Assembly: GCA_019113005.1 (NCBI GenBank)
Contig: DXIE01000035.1
Span: 1 to 64,000 of the forward strand
Direction: 5' to 3'
Length of the DNA stretch: 64,000 bases
From: Candidatus Butyricicoccus avistercoris
Lineage (GTDB): Bacteria; Bacillota; Clostridia; Oscillospirales; Butyricicoccaceae
Shown here piece by piece: positions 51,655 through 61,103 of this stretch. Every line of letters starts with the position of its first letter. Position 1 is the stretch's first letter. A program made the position numbers and the translations under genes. Under the pieces are notes generated by a model, which did no database searches, was not told where the DNA came from, and worked only from the letters and a program-made list of their open reading frames with translations.

Positions 51655-51903
51655 TTTTTGCCTTAAATATTTTTCTTTTGTAGCCTTCCCTCCTCTTATA
51701 TGACGCTCTTTTTTATTAATATCCATTATTTCTCTAACCTGTAAATAAAGCGGACGATTAAGCCTATACAAATTACTCGTTATATCTTTATGTACAGTTG
51801 ATTTACTTATACCAAATTTACTTGCCGTTTGTCTAACAGTAGCTCTGTTTTCAATCATATACTCTGCTAAACAAATAGCTCTTTCTTCTGGCATACCCTT
51901 CAT
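51631..51903 (-). CDS. spoIIID: Sporulation transcription factor SpoIIID
   Basis: This 90-residue helix-turn-helix protein is expressed in the mother cell after engulfment. It has MPEERAICLAEYMIENRATVRQTASKFGISKSTVHKDITSNLYRLNRPLYLQVREIMD, the SpoIIID HTH, and a basic C-terminal tail (HIRGGKATKEKYLRQK). AAGGAG precedes the ATG. A weak sigma-E-like pair (CATTATT, 13 bases, CATAAGAT) lies about 25-50 bases upstream but is not certain. The gene end overlaps the terminator stem. Confidence 0.95.
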   Translation of the reverse strand: MKGMPEERAICLAEYMIENRATVRQTASKFGISKSTVHKDITSNLYRLNRPLYLQVREIMDINKKERHIRGGKATKEKYLRQKETAYHKI

Positions 51904-51962
51904 TATAAAATCACTCCTTTTAGAGCAATCTTATGCAAGTATTTTTAAAATAATGATTTATA

Positions 51963-51991
51963 TTGAATTTTTATTTTAGATTTATTATAAT
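51963..51991 (+). promoter_or_regulatory. Promoter of the GGDEF pair
   Basis: TTGAAT (51963-51968) and a perfect TATAAT (51986-51991) are separated by 17 bases, 44 bases upstream of the first GGDEF gene. Confidence 0.7.
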
Positions 51992-52035
51992 AGTATTTGG
52001 TAGATTGTCAAAATTTGATTTAATGGGGGATTTTT

Positions 52036-53193
52036 TTGTTTGACAATGTTTTATTATTAATTACCTCAGTTGCTATGTTTTTAGATAGCACTATTAGACT
52101 TTTTTTATGGAAATACATGACAAAAAATAAATTTAAGTCTTTTATTTATATTTTATTTTCTGGTATTCCCATAATCGTTTTCGTTCATTTTAAACAACAT
52201 TTAACATTATTTTATTTGTCATATTTTATTTTATGTATTTTGCAAAATATTGTTATCCCTTCTGATAAAAGCAATATAAACCATTCTGTTCGTATACGTT
52301 TTGTTATGTATTGCAGTATACATTTGACTACAATAGGTGTTTTTGCATTAACAACAAATTATACTTTATCTGATGTTCTAACTTTGGATAATATATTCTT
52401 AATTTGCACATGTATAACATCATTTATATTTAGTTTATTACGCTTTTTTGGCTTAATGATAAGAAAAAACTCTACATTTGATATTAATAGTGGTCAAATA
52501 AAAGAATTTCAATATTTATATAATTTTTTGAATATAAATATAATATATATTTTTGTCGAGGCTTTACTTTGTGAATTTCCTCGCTATCTTACAACTAATT
52601 TAAGCACATTGCTATGTAGTAATATATTATCTATACTGCTTGTGTCATGTTATATTGAAAGTCTGCTTAAAATCTTAAATGAAAATAAAGCCAAAAATTT
52701 AAATATTGAGCTTTCAAAGTCATTAGGTGATTACAACATAAAACTTGATAAAATGAGAGCTCATGCTCACTATGATTCTTTAACTGGTGCACGCTCCAGA
52801 ATTTTTCTGATACAAGAGGCTATGCGTTTGCTTGATAATAACATTCTTTTCTCACTTGTTTATATTGATTTAAACAGATTAAAACATATCAATGATACCC
52901 AAGGTCATAAAAAAGGAGACGAATATTTATCAAATTTCGTAAAAAGCATATCTTCTAATCTTAGAGCAGATGATATTATATCTCGCTTTGGCGGTGATGA
53001 ATTTATACTGCTTTTAAATGGTTGTACTTGTGAAGATGCTAGAACTAGATTAAATGATATAAGAAATAATATTAAATTTCCATTTAGTGCAGGTATTTCT
53101 GACTCTACCGAAACAAAAACACTTGATGCTTTGATATCTTCAGCTGATAAACGAATGTATTTAGAAAAACAGAAAGGTAATGCTTATGTCTAA
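52036..53193 (+). CDS. Membrane diguanylate cyclase with intact I-site
   Basis: This 385-residue protein has about seven N-terminal membrane helices (1-210), a short coiled linker, and a GGDEF domain. GGDEF is at 319-323, and the product-inhibition I-site RADD is at 310-313, five residues upstream. It should make c-di-GMP from two GTP. The start is TTG 52036 with GGGGGA upstream; the first ATG (codon 14) would cut into the first helix. The sensor region is not a named domain. It overlaps the next GGDEF gene. Confidence 0.92.
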   Translation: MFDNVLLLITSVAMFLDSTIRLFLWKYMTKNKFKSFIYILFSGIPIIVFVHFKQHLTLFYLSYFILCILQNIVIPSDKSNINHSVRIRFVMYCSIHLTTIGVFALTTNYTLSDVLTLDNIFLICTCITSFIFSLLRFFGLMIRKNSTFDINSGQIKEFQYLYNFLNINIIYIFVEALLCEFPRYLTTNLSTLLCSNILSILLVSCYIESLLKILNENKAKNLNIELSKSLGDYNIKLDKMRAHAHYDSLTGARSRIFLIQEAMRLLDNNILFSLVYIDLNRLKHINDTQGHKKGDEYLSNFVKSISSNLRADDIISRFGGDEFILLLNGCTCEDARTRLNDIRNNIKFPFSAGISDSTETKTLDALISSADKRMYLEKQKGNAYV

Positions 53194-54448
53194 CCATGAT
53201 ATCTTTATGCACGTCATTTGTGCTGTTGTATATGTTTTTTGTGGCATAACATATTACTATGGTATAATAAATTGTACATTTAATTTGACTGATAAAAAAG
53301 TATCTAAATCAAAACTTTATTTTTATATTACACTGCTTTTTTCAATTAATTTTATATTATTTTTAATATATTACATATTAAAATTATCTTTATTGATGAA
53401 CTGGTTATTATTTTTAATAACTCTCTATTTTGAGTGTAGATATATTCTTAAAGCATCAAAAATTCAGTCAGCTTTTATAAGCACAGAAGCTTGTTTATGC
53501 ACATTAACCTGTGTTTTACTTTATAGAGCAGTGGCTTCCATAGTATTTAATGTACCTTTAAAATTATTTGAAGATGAATTGTCCAATAACAACTATTTCA
53601 TAGTTTATGCTCTTTGCATATCATACTTCTCATCAGGAATAATATTCATAAAATTCCTTGGAAAGAAAAATATTGCAGCAATAAAACACCTTTTATCTGC
53701 TTGGAAACAAATGACTTTTTTTCTTGCAGTAAATCTTATCTTACTTGTTTATATCTTTGTACAGTCTTATTTTTATGACAAAATTGGAAACAGTTTTTCT
53801 GAAAAAATCTGGGCTGTATTTACATGTTTATATATTTATTTTGGACATATATCAGCGTTTAAATTTGCAATTCGCACAAGTTATCTTTATAATCTGGATA
53901 AAGAAAATATAAGAATGTGTAATATTCTTAATGTTCAAAAAAACGAAGAAAAATATCTTTCTGAACTTATAGAAAAAGATGAACTTACAAATGTTTTTAA
54001 CAGAGCTACTGGCGAAAAACTTGTGAAAGATTTAATTGATAAAAAAATAGAGTTTACACTATGTGTTGTAGACTTAGACGGTCTTAAATATGTAAATGAC
54101 AATATGGGTCATAAACAAGGTGATGATTATATCATTAATATAGCTAATATATTAAAACATCATATAAGACATGATAGAGATATACTGTTTCGATATGGTG
54201 GCGATGAATTTGTAATAGCTTTTATAGATTCAAAATCCTTAGATATAGGCAGACGTATGCTTTTAATAAATAATTTTATTTTAAAAAAATCTCAGGAATT
54301 ATCTATTCCTATGCAGATAAGCTATGGTTATCAATCTTCTGATGGTTTTAACGATTTTGAATCTATATTTACTCAAGCAGACAAGTATATGTACCAAATG
54401 AAAAAATTACATAAGCAATTAAATCCTAAAATTGCAAGAATATATTAA
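53186..54448 (+). CDS. Membrane GGDEF protein, second copy with altered I-site
   Basis: This 420-residue protein has about seven N-terminal membrane helices (to about 235), then a GGDEF domain with the intact motif YGGDEF (338-342). The I-site position reads HDRD instead of RxxD, so feedback inhibition may be lost. ATG 53186 has AAAGG 8 bases upstream and overlaps the preceding gene by 8 bases. The membrane region resembles that of copy 1 in layout but is diverged. It ends at a terminator shared with the AEC gene. Confidence 0.9.
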   Translation: MSNHDIFMHVICAVVYVFCGITYYYGIINCTFNLTDKKVSKSKLYFYITLLFSINFILFLIYYILKLSLLMNWLLFLITLYFECRYILKASKIQSAFISTEACLCTLTCVLLYRAVASIVFNVPLKLFEDELSNNNYFIVYALCISYFSSGIIFIKFLGKKNIAAIKHLLSAWKQMTFFLAVNLILLVYIFVQSYFYDKIGNSFSEKIWAVFTCLYIYFGHISAFKFAIRTSYLYNLDKENIRMCNILNVQKNEEKYLSELIEKDELTNVFNRATGEKLVKDLIDKKIEFTLCVVDLDGLKYVNDNMGHKQGDDYIINIANILKHHIRHDRDILFRYGGDEFVIAFIDSKSLDIGRRMLLINNFILKKSQELSIPMQISYGYQSSDGFNDFESIFTQADKYMYQMKKLHKQLNPKIARIY

Positions 54449-54449
54449 A

Positions 54450-54477
54450 AAAACTGGAGCTTAAAAACTCCAGTTTT
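54450..54477. terminator. Bidirectional terminator between GGDEF and AEC genes
   Basis: A perfect 10-bp stem, AAAACTGGAG with CTCCAGTTTT, followed by CTTTATTT, lies between convergent genes with 31 bases between stops. Confidence 0.88.
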
Positions 54478-54479
54478 CT

Positions 54480-55397
54480 TTATTTGAGAAGATTATTAGC
54501 TATAATTGATAATAATGGTATACTTACCATAGAAAGCACTGTGGAAATAACAAAGATTTCTGATGCATAAAGAGCATCTTTCTCATGTCTCTCTGCAAAC
54601 ATAATGACTGTTGCACCTGTCGGACATGCCACACCTATCCAAACTGTAAATGCGATTTCAAATGAAATATGCATAAGCATTAAAACAGGTATGCAAATTA
54701 TAGGAAATAACACAAGTTTTAAAAAGCATACATAATAAATTCTAGTTTTTTTAAGACTATTTTTTAAATTGCTCTGTGCTATATTGCACCCTGCTACTAT
54801 CATCGCAAGTGGTGTATTCATAGATGCAATAATATCAACAGGTGAATATATAATTTCAGGCAATTTTATTCTAAATAAAAACAAAACTAATCCTACAAAA
54901 ACCGCTATAACTGCTGGAGTTATTAAATTTCTCCATGCATTTTTTATATTTGCATTCTTTTCCATGACCAAAATGCCATGTGTCCAAACTAAAATATTAA
55001 ATACAGTCATATATGCAGTCATATAAAATACGCCTTCAGCACCTAAAATACCATTTATAAGTGGTATGCCTATAAACCCACAATTTGAATATAATGCTGC
55101 TATTTTTTCAACTGAATAGTTTATATTTTGTTTGGAAATAAGCGGTTTTGAAACCAAAATTGTGACAATATATGTTATAATAGACGCTATTAATGCTAAA
55201 ATTAAACCATGTAAAAGTTCACTGTCAAACTCCAGCTGATAAGATACCACTATCACAAGTGGTGACACTATCATTAAAAGCAGATTTGACAATCTTTTAT
55301 TTGCTTTTTCATCTATTATCCCTGTTTTAAATGCAATAATACCAACTATAAGTATTATAAACATTTCTAACATTTTCTCTAATACAATTAAATACAT
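54480..55397 (-). CDS. AEC-family auxin-efflux-carrier-like transporter
   Basis: This 305-residue membrane protein has about 10 helices in two inverted halves: FKTGIIDEKANKRLSNLLLMIVSPLVIVVSYQ in the first, and FIGIPLINGILGAEGVFYMTAYMTVFNILVWTHG. The second half has IASMNTPLAMIVAGCNIAQSNL and TGATVIMFAERHEKDALYASEIFVISTVLSMVSIPLLS. Members carry organic anions or related metabolites; the substrate is unknown. It overlaps the MATE gene by 10 bases, so the two may be co-transcribed. Confidence 0.9.
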   Translation of the reverse strand: MYLIVLEKMLEMFIILIVGIIAFKTGIIDEKANKRLSNLLLMIVSPLVIVVSYQLEFDSELLHGLILALIASIITYIVTILVSKPLISKQNINYSVEKIAALYSNCGFIGIPLINGILGAEGVFYMTAYMTVFNILVWTHGILVMEKNANIKNAWRNLITPAVIAVFVGLVLFLFRIKLPEIIYSPVDIIASMNTPLAMIVAGCNIAQSNLKNSLKKTRIYYVCFLKLVLFPIICIPVLMLMHISFEIAFTVWIGVACPTGATVIMFAERHEKDALYASEIFVISTVLSMVSIPLLSIIANNLLK

Positions 55398-56743
55398 GTT
55401 TTTTCCTTTTTAAGTAATTTTCTAATTGTTATAATATAAGATATTGCAAGAGGTAAAAGTGAACCTGGCCATGCAAGTGTATATGCTACACATATTCCTG
55501 TAAAACCAAAATATTTAGATAATATAATACAACCTACTGCACGCATTATAAGCTCCATAACACCTGCTATCGTAGGGACTAAGCCTTGCCCTAATCCTTG
55601 AAGTGTATATCTTAAAATGAATAAAAGTGATAATGACCAATAAAGCACACATGTCACCTGTAAATAAGTAACTGCCATATCATTTACTATTGGTGCATCT
55701 TTGATAAATATACCTGAAAGAGGTCTTGCAGCAAAAAATGCAAGTGCTGTGATAACAGCTGTGTATGAAAGCGACATTGCAGAGCATCTTCTAACACCTG
55801 TTTGTATACGTTTCATTTCACCTGCACCATAATTTTGTGCGGCATATGTTGCCATTGTAAGACCAAATGAATTAAGAGGTGTTAATATAATTTGCTCTAC
55901 CTTTTGTGCAGCAGTAAATGCAGCTACACTTGTTTCACCTTGTGAATTAAGTACAATCTGTAAAGTTATAATTCCTATACTTATAATTGAAGCCTGAAAA
56001 CCCATAGGCATGCCAACACTTAAATGTTGAATTATCTCACTATTTGTGAGTTTAAAATCGCTTTTTTTAACATGAAGTATTGGGAATTTTTTTGCAATAT
56101 AAATTATACAAAGCACACCTGACACAATTTGTGATATAACAGTCGCAAGGGCTGCACCCGCTACACCTATGTTAAGCCCTAAAATAAAAGCAAAATCCAA
56201 TATTATATTTAAAATGCTTGCAATAACAAGAAAAATAAGCGGTGTTCTACTGTCACCTAATGCACGAAGTACATTAGAAAGAACATTAAACATCATAACC
56301 GCAAAAATACCTATAAAAATAATTATAAGATAACTATAAGCATCGTCAATAATCTTTGCTGGTGTATTCATTATTTCAAGTATCCATCTTGTTGCAGGAA
56401 CTGAAATAATAGTTAAAACAATAGTTACAGCAACAGCTATTACTATATTAGCTGCAAAACTTCGCCTTACACCGTCATAATCCTCAGCACCAAAATATCT
56501 GGCAGTTACAATAGCCAAGCCTGAGCTTACACCTTGAGCAAATCCTATAATTAAAAATACTATACTACCTGTACAGCCAACCGCCGCAAGTGCATTTACA
56601 CCAAGTGTTCTGCCAACAATAAGTGTGTCCATCATATTATAAAATTGCTGGAACAGATTACCACCTAAAAGCGGAAGTGTGAACAGAAAAATAAGGCGGG
56701 CAGGCCCACCTGATGTCATGGATTTTGTCATAAAAAATACCAC
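55388..56743 (-). CDS. MATE-family multidrug efflux protein
   Basis: This 451-residue protein has 12 helices of the NorM/DinF type: FTLPLLGGNLFQQFYNMMDTLIVGRTLGVNALAAVGCTG near the N-terminus, and the matching C-terminal half. It should be a cation-coupled drug or metabolite exporter. The start is GTG 56743 or the ATG at 56731 four codons later; neither has a strong ribosome binding site. Confidence 0.93.
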   Translation of the reverse strand: MVFFMTKSMTSGGPARLIFLFTLPLLGGNLFQQFYNMMDTLIVGRTLGVNALAAVGCTGSIVFLIIGFAQGVSSGLAIVTARYFGAEDYDGVRRSFAANIVIAVAVTIVLTIISVPATRWILEIMNTPAKIIDDAYSYLIIIFIGIFAVMMFNVLSNVLRALGDSRTPLIFLVIASILNIILDFAFILGLNIGVAGAALATVISQIVSGVLCIIYIAKKFPILHVKKSDFKLTNSEIIQHLSVGMPMGFQASIISIGIITLQIVLNSQGETSVAAFTAAQKVEQIILTPLNSFGLTMATYAAQNYGAGEMKRIQTGVRRCSAMSLSYTAVITALAFFAARPLSGIFIKDAPIVNDMAVTYLQVTCVLYWSLSLLFILRYTLQGLGQGLVPTIAGVMELIMRAVGCIILSKYFGFTGICVAYTLAWPGSLLPLAISYIITIRKLLKKEKTCI

Positions 56744-56827
56744 TCTTTCTCTTGATTTCCGCTATCAGATTACACCATTATTAAAAAATATTAAATACTC
56801 ATAATTAACAAAAAAACATATCATTTT

Positions 56828-57709
56828 TTATTTATTTTCTTCAAGTTTATATAAGTCTGCAACATCATAAATTGCTATATATGCCATAGGGTCTATTTTA
56901 TGAACTATCTCACGCATACTGCTTATTTGAAAACGGTTTAATACTATCCAAACAACCTTTCTATTTGTTCCAGAAAAATAGCCTTTCGCATCTAATATAG
57001 TAATTCCTTGTTCAAATGTACTTGATAATTTTTTGCAAACTTGCTCATGGTTTGTTGTAACTATATATACGGATTTTGCTCTGTCAAAACCTTCAACAAT
57101 AGCATCAACCATTTTTAATGCTGCCATATAAGTAACAATAGAGTAAAGTGGTAAAATCCAGCTATTAATCGAAAAACCACATATAATATATAAAATTATA
57201 TTATATCCCATAACAAATGTTCCAACTGACATTCCAAGTTTTTTAGCAAATATAACTGCCATTACTTCTATACCGTCCATAGCTCCACCAAAACGAATTG
57301 CAAGACCACTTCCAAAACCAGAAATTATACCACCAAATAAAGCACATAATAACAAATCTGAACCCGCAAGTGGAGAGGCAATACTTACATCTATTGGCAA
57401 TATATCTGTTATAAGCCATGCAAAAAGTGAATAAATAGTAACAGTATAAATCGCATAAAATGTAAATAATTTACCTTGTCTTTTTAAACCATATAAGAAT
57501 AATGGGAAATTTAAAACCATCAAAAACAACGAAAGTCCATATTTCTCAGGTGTAAGCTGAGATAATAACATTGAAGTGCCTGAAATTCCACTATCATATA
57601 AATTAACAGGAGATAAAAAAACTGTTATTCCAAATGCATTTATAATTCCTGCTAATGTAAGAAAAATTAATTTTTTTAATTCAATTTCTTTTATGTATTT
57701 AAATTTCAC
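56828..57709 (-). CDS. YitT-family membrane protein
   Basis: This 293-residue protein has an N-terminal YitT/DUF161 membrane domain with about six helices (GIINAFGITVFLSPVNLYDSGISGTSML, RFGGAMDGIEVMAVIFAKKLGMSVGTFVMGYN). A C-terminal DUF2179 cytosolic domain follows (SVYIVTTNHEQVCKKLSSTFEQGITILDAKGYFSG). The function is unknown. It starts where the GNAT gene stops. Confidence 0.92.
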   Translation of the reverse strand: MKFKYIKEIELKKLIFLTLAGIINAFGITVFLSPVNLYDSGISGTSMLLSQLTPEKYGLSLFLMVLNFPLFLYGLKRQGKLFTFYAIYTVTIYSLFAWLITDILPIDVSIASPLAGSDLLLCALFGGIISGFGSGLAIRFGGAMDGIEVMAVIFAKKLGMSVGTFVMGYNIILYIICGFSINSWILPLYSIVTYMAALKMVDAIVEGFDRAKSVYIVTTNHEQVCKKLSSTFEQGITILDAKGYFSGTNRKVVWIVLNRFQISSMREIVHKIDPMAYIAIYDVADLYKLEENK

Positions 57710-58122
57710 TATTCAATCTCCTTTTTCATTAAAATATGTGGACAAAATTCGTCCATGTAAATTTCTCCCTCTGCTTTAAAGCCACATTTTTCATAAAAAT
57801 TTTTTGCTCTAAGCTGTGATGATAATTCTATTTTTTTACCGCCTAAATCTTTTATAACCTGCTCTGCTTTTTTCATAAGCTCTATGCCATAATCCCTCCC
57901 CCTATATTCTTTTATAATGGCAAAACGCCCTATATGATAACTATTTCCTTCTGAAAATATTCTGCATGTAGCTATGGCTTTGTTATCTAAGTAACCAACT
58001 ATATGTGTTGCAATATTATCTATGTCATCAAATTCCTGTTTAAATCCCTGTTCCTCCTTGAAAACCTTTAATCTTATTTTACTTGCATCATCAATTAGTT
58101 TTTCGCTTACTTTAAAATCCAT
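57709..58122 (-). CDS. GNAT-family N-acetyltransferase
   Basis: This 137-residue GNAT protein has the acetyl-CoA-binding loop IGRFAIIKEYRGRDYGIELMKKAEQVIKDLGGKKIELSSQLRAKNFYEKCGF, resembling the ElaA/YjcF type. The substrate is unknown. Its ATG is preceded by AAAGGAG. It overlaps YitT by one base. Confidence 0.9.
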   Translation of the reverse strand: MDFKVSEKLIDDASKIRLKVFKEEQGFKQEFDDIDNIATHIVGYLDNKAIATCRIFSEGNSYHIGRFAIIKEYRGRDYGIELMKKAEQVIKDLGGKKIELSSQLRAKNFYEKCGFKAEGEIYMDEFCPHILMKKEIE

Positions 58123-58148
58123 TTTTCATTCTCCTTTATGCATAAAAT

Positions 58149-58173
58149 ACTCCCGAATATAGTATTCGGGAGT
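58149..58173 (-). terminator. Terminator after the PdaA-like gene
   Basis: A perfect 11-bp stem, ACTCCCGAATA with TATTCGGGAGT around a 3-base loop, is followed by TTTTATG on the minus strand. Confidence 0.85.
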
Positions 58174-58181
58174 TTATATGT

Positions 58182-59327
58182 TTATTTTACTTTCATATTA
58201 ACACTATTTGTGTTAACATCGTATGCAATTTGCACTCCAAAAGCATCACAAAGCTCTCTTATAGATATATAATTATTATTTTCAATATTATATGAAGCAA
58301 AATTTTCTAATGTCCCAGTGCTTTTTTTCGCTTGTTTTACAGCCACATCTGCTTTACCTGAAAGCTCTGAGCCTATAAAACTATATTCACTATTTTTTGT
58401 AATTGTAATTTTATTATTTGCAAAATCTATTGCAAATTCAGTCTGTGTTCCATCTAATATGGCAGCAAAATCACGCAGTTTTATATAATTCGTATCATCA
58501 ATTAAATATGATGTTATATTAACAGGCTTTGAATTAATATAAAATTTACAAGCACTTGGAATAGCTTTAACTATACCCTTGTTAAGCTGAGGTAAACTTG
58601 ATAAATAAGCAAAATCATAACCTTGATTTTTAAGATTTGTTATAAATGTATCCAAAATACCTGCATTAGTTGAAGATGTAGGGTGTAAAAGTATAATTGC
58701 ACCGTTATGCATACGTTTATTTAAGATATTTAACGCACTTTCATATGACGGTTGGTTATTTTCGTCCCAATCTGCATAGGCTACACTCCATAAAATCGTG
58801 TTATAACCTAAATATTGCAGAGTTTGAAGTTTATTATATGTATAAGAGCCTTCTGGTGGTCTAAAATATGGGTCTAAACGTTTTCCCGTTAAATTTTGAA
58901 ATTTTATACTTAAATTATCCACTTCATTTATAAGTTTAGTATTTGATATCTTTGTTATATTAGGGTGATTGCTTGTGTGATTTCCCACTATATGACCATC
59001 ATTTGACATACGTTTAACTATCTCTGGATTTGCATCTATATAATGTTCTAAAATGAAAAATGCAGCGGGTACATTTTGCTTTTTAAGTACATCTAAAATT
59101 TTTGTTGTATAACCATTTTCATAACCTGCATCGAAAGTTAAATATACGGTTTTCTTTGAGGTATCGCCCAAAAAGTATGTATTATACTGTGCAAGTGTCT
59201 GAGCTGAATCTTCACCATTTGGTGGCTGATTTACACCATTTGTATATGAAAGTCCCCAGTTTGTAGCGTATACACTCGAAAATAAAACAGATGATATTAA
59301 AATACTTGATACTATTTTTTTAATCAT
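58182..59327 (-). CDS. PdaA-like polysaccharide deacetylase with C-terminal copper-amine-oxidase-N-like domain
   Basis: This 381-residue secreted protein has a signal peptide (about 1-21). The NodB deacetylase domain (about 58-250) has TFDAGYENG (D66) and the zinc-ligand motif HTSNH (H117, H121). The N-terminal lead NWGLSYTNGVNQPPNG is typical of PdaA, the muramic-lactam deacetylase of the spore cortex. A C-terminal stalk-like domain (about 270-381, two repeats INSKPVNITSYLIDDTNYIKLRDFAAIL and NYISIRELCDAFGVQIAYDVN) of the copper amine oxidase N-terminal type probably anchors it to the wall. Terminal fusion is not found in Bacillus PdaA. Confidence 0.88.
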   Translation of the reverse strand: MIKKIVSSILISSVLFSSVYATNWGLSYTNGVNQPPNGEDSAQTLAQYNTYFLGDTSKKTVYLTFDAGYENGYTTKILDVLKKQNVPAAFFILEHYIDANPEIVKRMSNDGHIVGNHTSNHPNITKISNTKLINEVDNLSIKFQNLTGKRLDPYFRPPEGSYTYNKLQTLQYLGYNTILWSVAYADWDENNQPSYESALNILNKRMHNGAIILLHPTSSTNAGILDTFITNLKNQGYDFAYLSSLPQLNKGIVKAIPSACKFYINSKPVNITSYLIDDTNYIKLRDFAAILDGTQTEFAIDFANNKITITKNSEYSFIGSELSGKADVAVKQAKKSTGTLENFASYNIENNNYISIRELCDAFGVQIAYDVNTNSVNMKVK

Positions 59328-59637
59328 ATAAATACCCCCTATCTTATATGATTATTTTACCAAATAATTAAAGATATGTACAGAATTTATAATAATATTA
59401 TTATTTTTAATGAGTTATTATATTAAATAAATAAAATAAATGTAAAATATTAAACCATTTTTTATTTAAAAATCGAGTTTTTTTATCTAAGTTTCATTGT
59501 GTTATACAAAATATTACAGCAAAATTCGTATAAAAGTTATAAAATATGCAACTTTGATACAAAATACTAGAATAAAAACCTTTCTTATGTTATAATATTT
59601 GTTGTTCGTTTTAAAATTAAATAAAGGTAGGTGTCGC
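59328..59637. other. A/T-rich intergenic region between the PdaA-like and APC genes
   Basis: The region is very A/T-rich with runs of T and A. It contains a perfect TATAAT (59591-59596) directed to the APC permease, without a good -35. No hairpin of note, riboswitch or small gene was recognised. Confidence 0.45.
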
Positions 59638-60933
59638 ATGGAAAACTCTAAGAAAATCAAGTGGTATACACTTGGATTTATGGCGTTCTCCACTGTATGG
59701 GGATTCGGAAACGTTCTTAACGGTTTCGTTTATTTCAACGGTACACAGGTTATCTTCAGCTGGATTCTGATGTTCGCTCTGTACTTTGTTCCTTATGCAC
59801 TTATGGTTGGTGAGCTTGGCTCTGCTTTCAAAAATTCAGGCGGTGGCGTTAGCTCTTGGATTCATGAAACTATCGGTGCTAAATGTGCATATTATGCAGG
59901 TTGGACTTACTGGGCTTGTCATATTACCTATATCGCAAGTAAAGGTAGTGGCGGCTTAAAGGCTCTTAGCTGGATGGTATTCCAAAATGGTACAACTTAC
60001 GATAAATTCCCAACTCATTATGTACAGATTGCAACTTTAGTTGTATTCCTGTTCTTCTGCTGGGTTGCTAGCCGTGGTTTAAACCCACTGAAAAAGCTAA
60101 CAACTATTGCTGGTACAAGTATGTTCGTAATGTCCATTCTTTACATCATTATGATGTTTGCAGCTCCAGTTATCAATCCTAACGGTGGTTTTGTTTCCCT
60201 TAATTTCTCTTGGGATAACATTATTCCTCAGTTTAACGTACAGTATTTTACTTCTCTTTCCATTCTTGTATTTGCAGTTGGTGGTTGTGAGAAGATTTCT
60301 CCTTACGTTAACAAGGTTGAAAACCCATCTAAGGGCTTCCCTCGTGGTATGATTTCTCTGGCTATCATGGTTGTAGTTTGTGCTATGCTTGGTACAGTTG
60401 CTATGGGTATGATGTTTGACCCTGCTGTTATCAATGGCAGCACTGAGAGCTTTAACTCTTACGTTTCCAACGGCTCTTACTGGGCATTCCAGAAGCTCGG
60501 TGAATACTATGGCGTTGGTAATGCACTAATGATTATTTACGCTGCATGTAATGCTATTGGTCAGTTCTCTACTCTGGTACTGAGTATTGATGCTCCACTG
60601 CGTATGCTTCTTGATAACGAAGATGCAAGACAGTTTATCCCATCTGCACTTCTTAAGAAAAACAAGTATGGTGCTTATATCAACGGCATCTGGATGGTAG
60701 TAATTCTATCTGGTGCAATCATTGTTGTTCAGATTTTCGGTGGTTCTGGTGCGGCTGGCGTATTAACTCAGCTAAACAAGCTTAACTCTGTAACAATGCC
60801 TCTGCGTTATCTGTGGGTATTTACCGCTTATATCGCTCTAAGAACATTTGGCAAGAAATTTAACCCAGAATATCGCTTTACAAAATCTCAGCCACTTGCT
60901 ATTATTGCTGGTGTTTGGTGTGTTTTGTTGTAA
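59638..60933 (+). CDS. APC-superfamily amino-acid permease, frameshifted near its end
   Basis: This permease has about 10 visible helices. GFGNVLNGFVYFNGTQVIFSWILMF, SGGGVSSWIHETIGAKCAYYAGWTYW and VFAVGGCEKISPYVNKVENPSKGFPRGM are typical of YjeM-like members of the amino-acid/polyamine/organocation family. ATG 59638 has GGTAGGTG 4 bases upstream; an earlier in-frame ATG lacks a site. The frame stops at 60933 just as the last two helices begin, while the sequence after it encodes them in another frame (next entry). Either a 2-base GT gain at about 60917-60922 or a sequencing error explains this. The substrate is unknown. Confidence 0.85.
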   Translation: MENSKKIKWYTLGFMAFSTVWGFGNVLNGFVYFNGTQVIFSWILMFALYFVPYALMVGELGSAFKNSGGGVSSWIHETIGAKCAYYAGWTYWACHITYIASKGSGGLKALSWMVFQNGTTYDKFPTHYVQIATLVVFLFFCWVASRGLNPLKKLTTIAGTSMFVMSILYIIMMFAAPVINPNGGFVSLNFSWDNIIPQFNVQYFTSLSILVFAVGGCEKISPYVNKVENPSKGFPRGMISLAIMVVVCAMLGTVAMGMMFDPAVINGSTESFNSYVSNGSYWAFQKLGEYYGVGNALMIIYAACNAIGQFSTLVLSIDAPLRMLLDNEDARQFIPSALLKKNKYGAYINGIWMVVILSGAIIVVQIFGGSGAAGVLTQLNKLNSVTMPLRYLWVFTAYIALRTFGKKFNPEYRFTKSQPLAIIAGVWCVLL

Positions 60934-61079
60934 CAGCAGCTTGCTGTATCCTTGGTATGTATGTGAAGGGCGACCTTTACTCTACTATGCTTAATGTAAT
61001 CACTCCATTTGTACTGACTGCACTTGGTCTGATTATGCCAATTATTAAGAAAAACGAAAAAACAAAAACGAACATTTAA
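60919..61079 (+). pseudogene. Displaced C-terminal part of the APC permease
   Basis: In the shifted frame the sequence reads FVVTAACCILGMYVKGDL and then two further hydrophobic stretches, MLNVITPFVLTALGLIMPII, and a charged tail KKNEKTKTNI ending in TAA at 61079. These are the last two membrane helices missing from the permease. If 2 bases are removed in TGGTGTGTTTTG the protein continues without interruption to 479 residues. No ribosome binding site or start is present, so it is not an independent gene. Confidence 0.8.
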
Positions 61080-61103
61080 GAGATTACCTCTCTTTAAAAA
61101 GGT

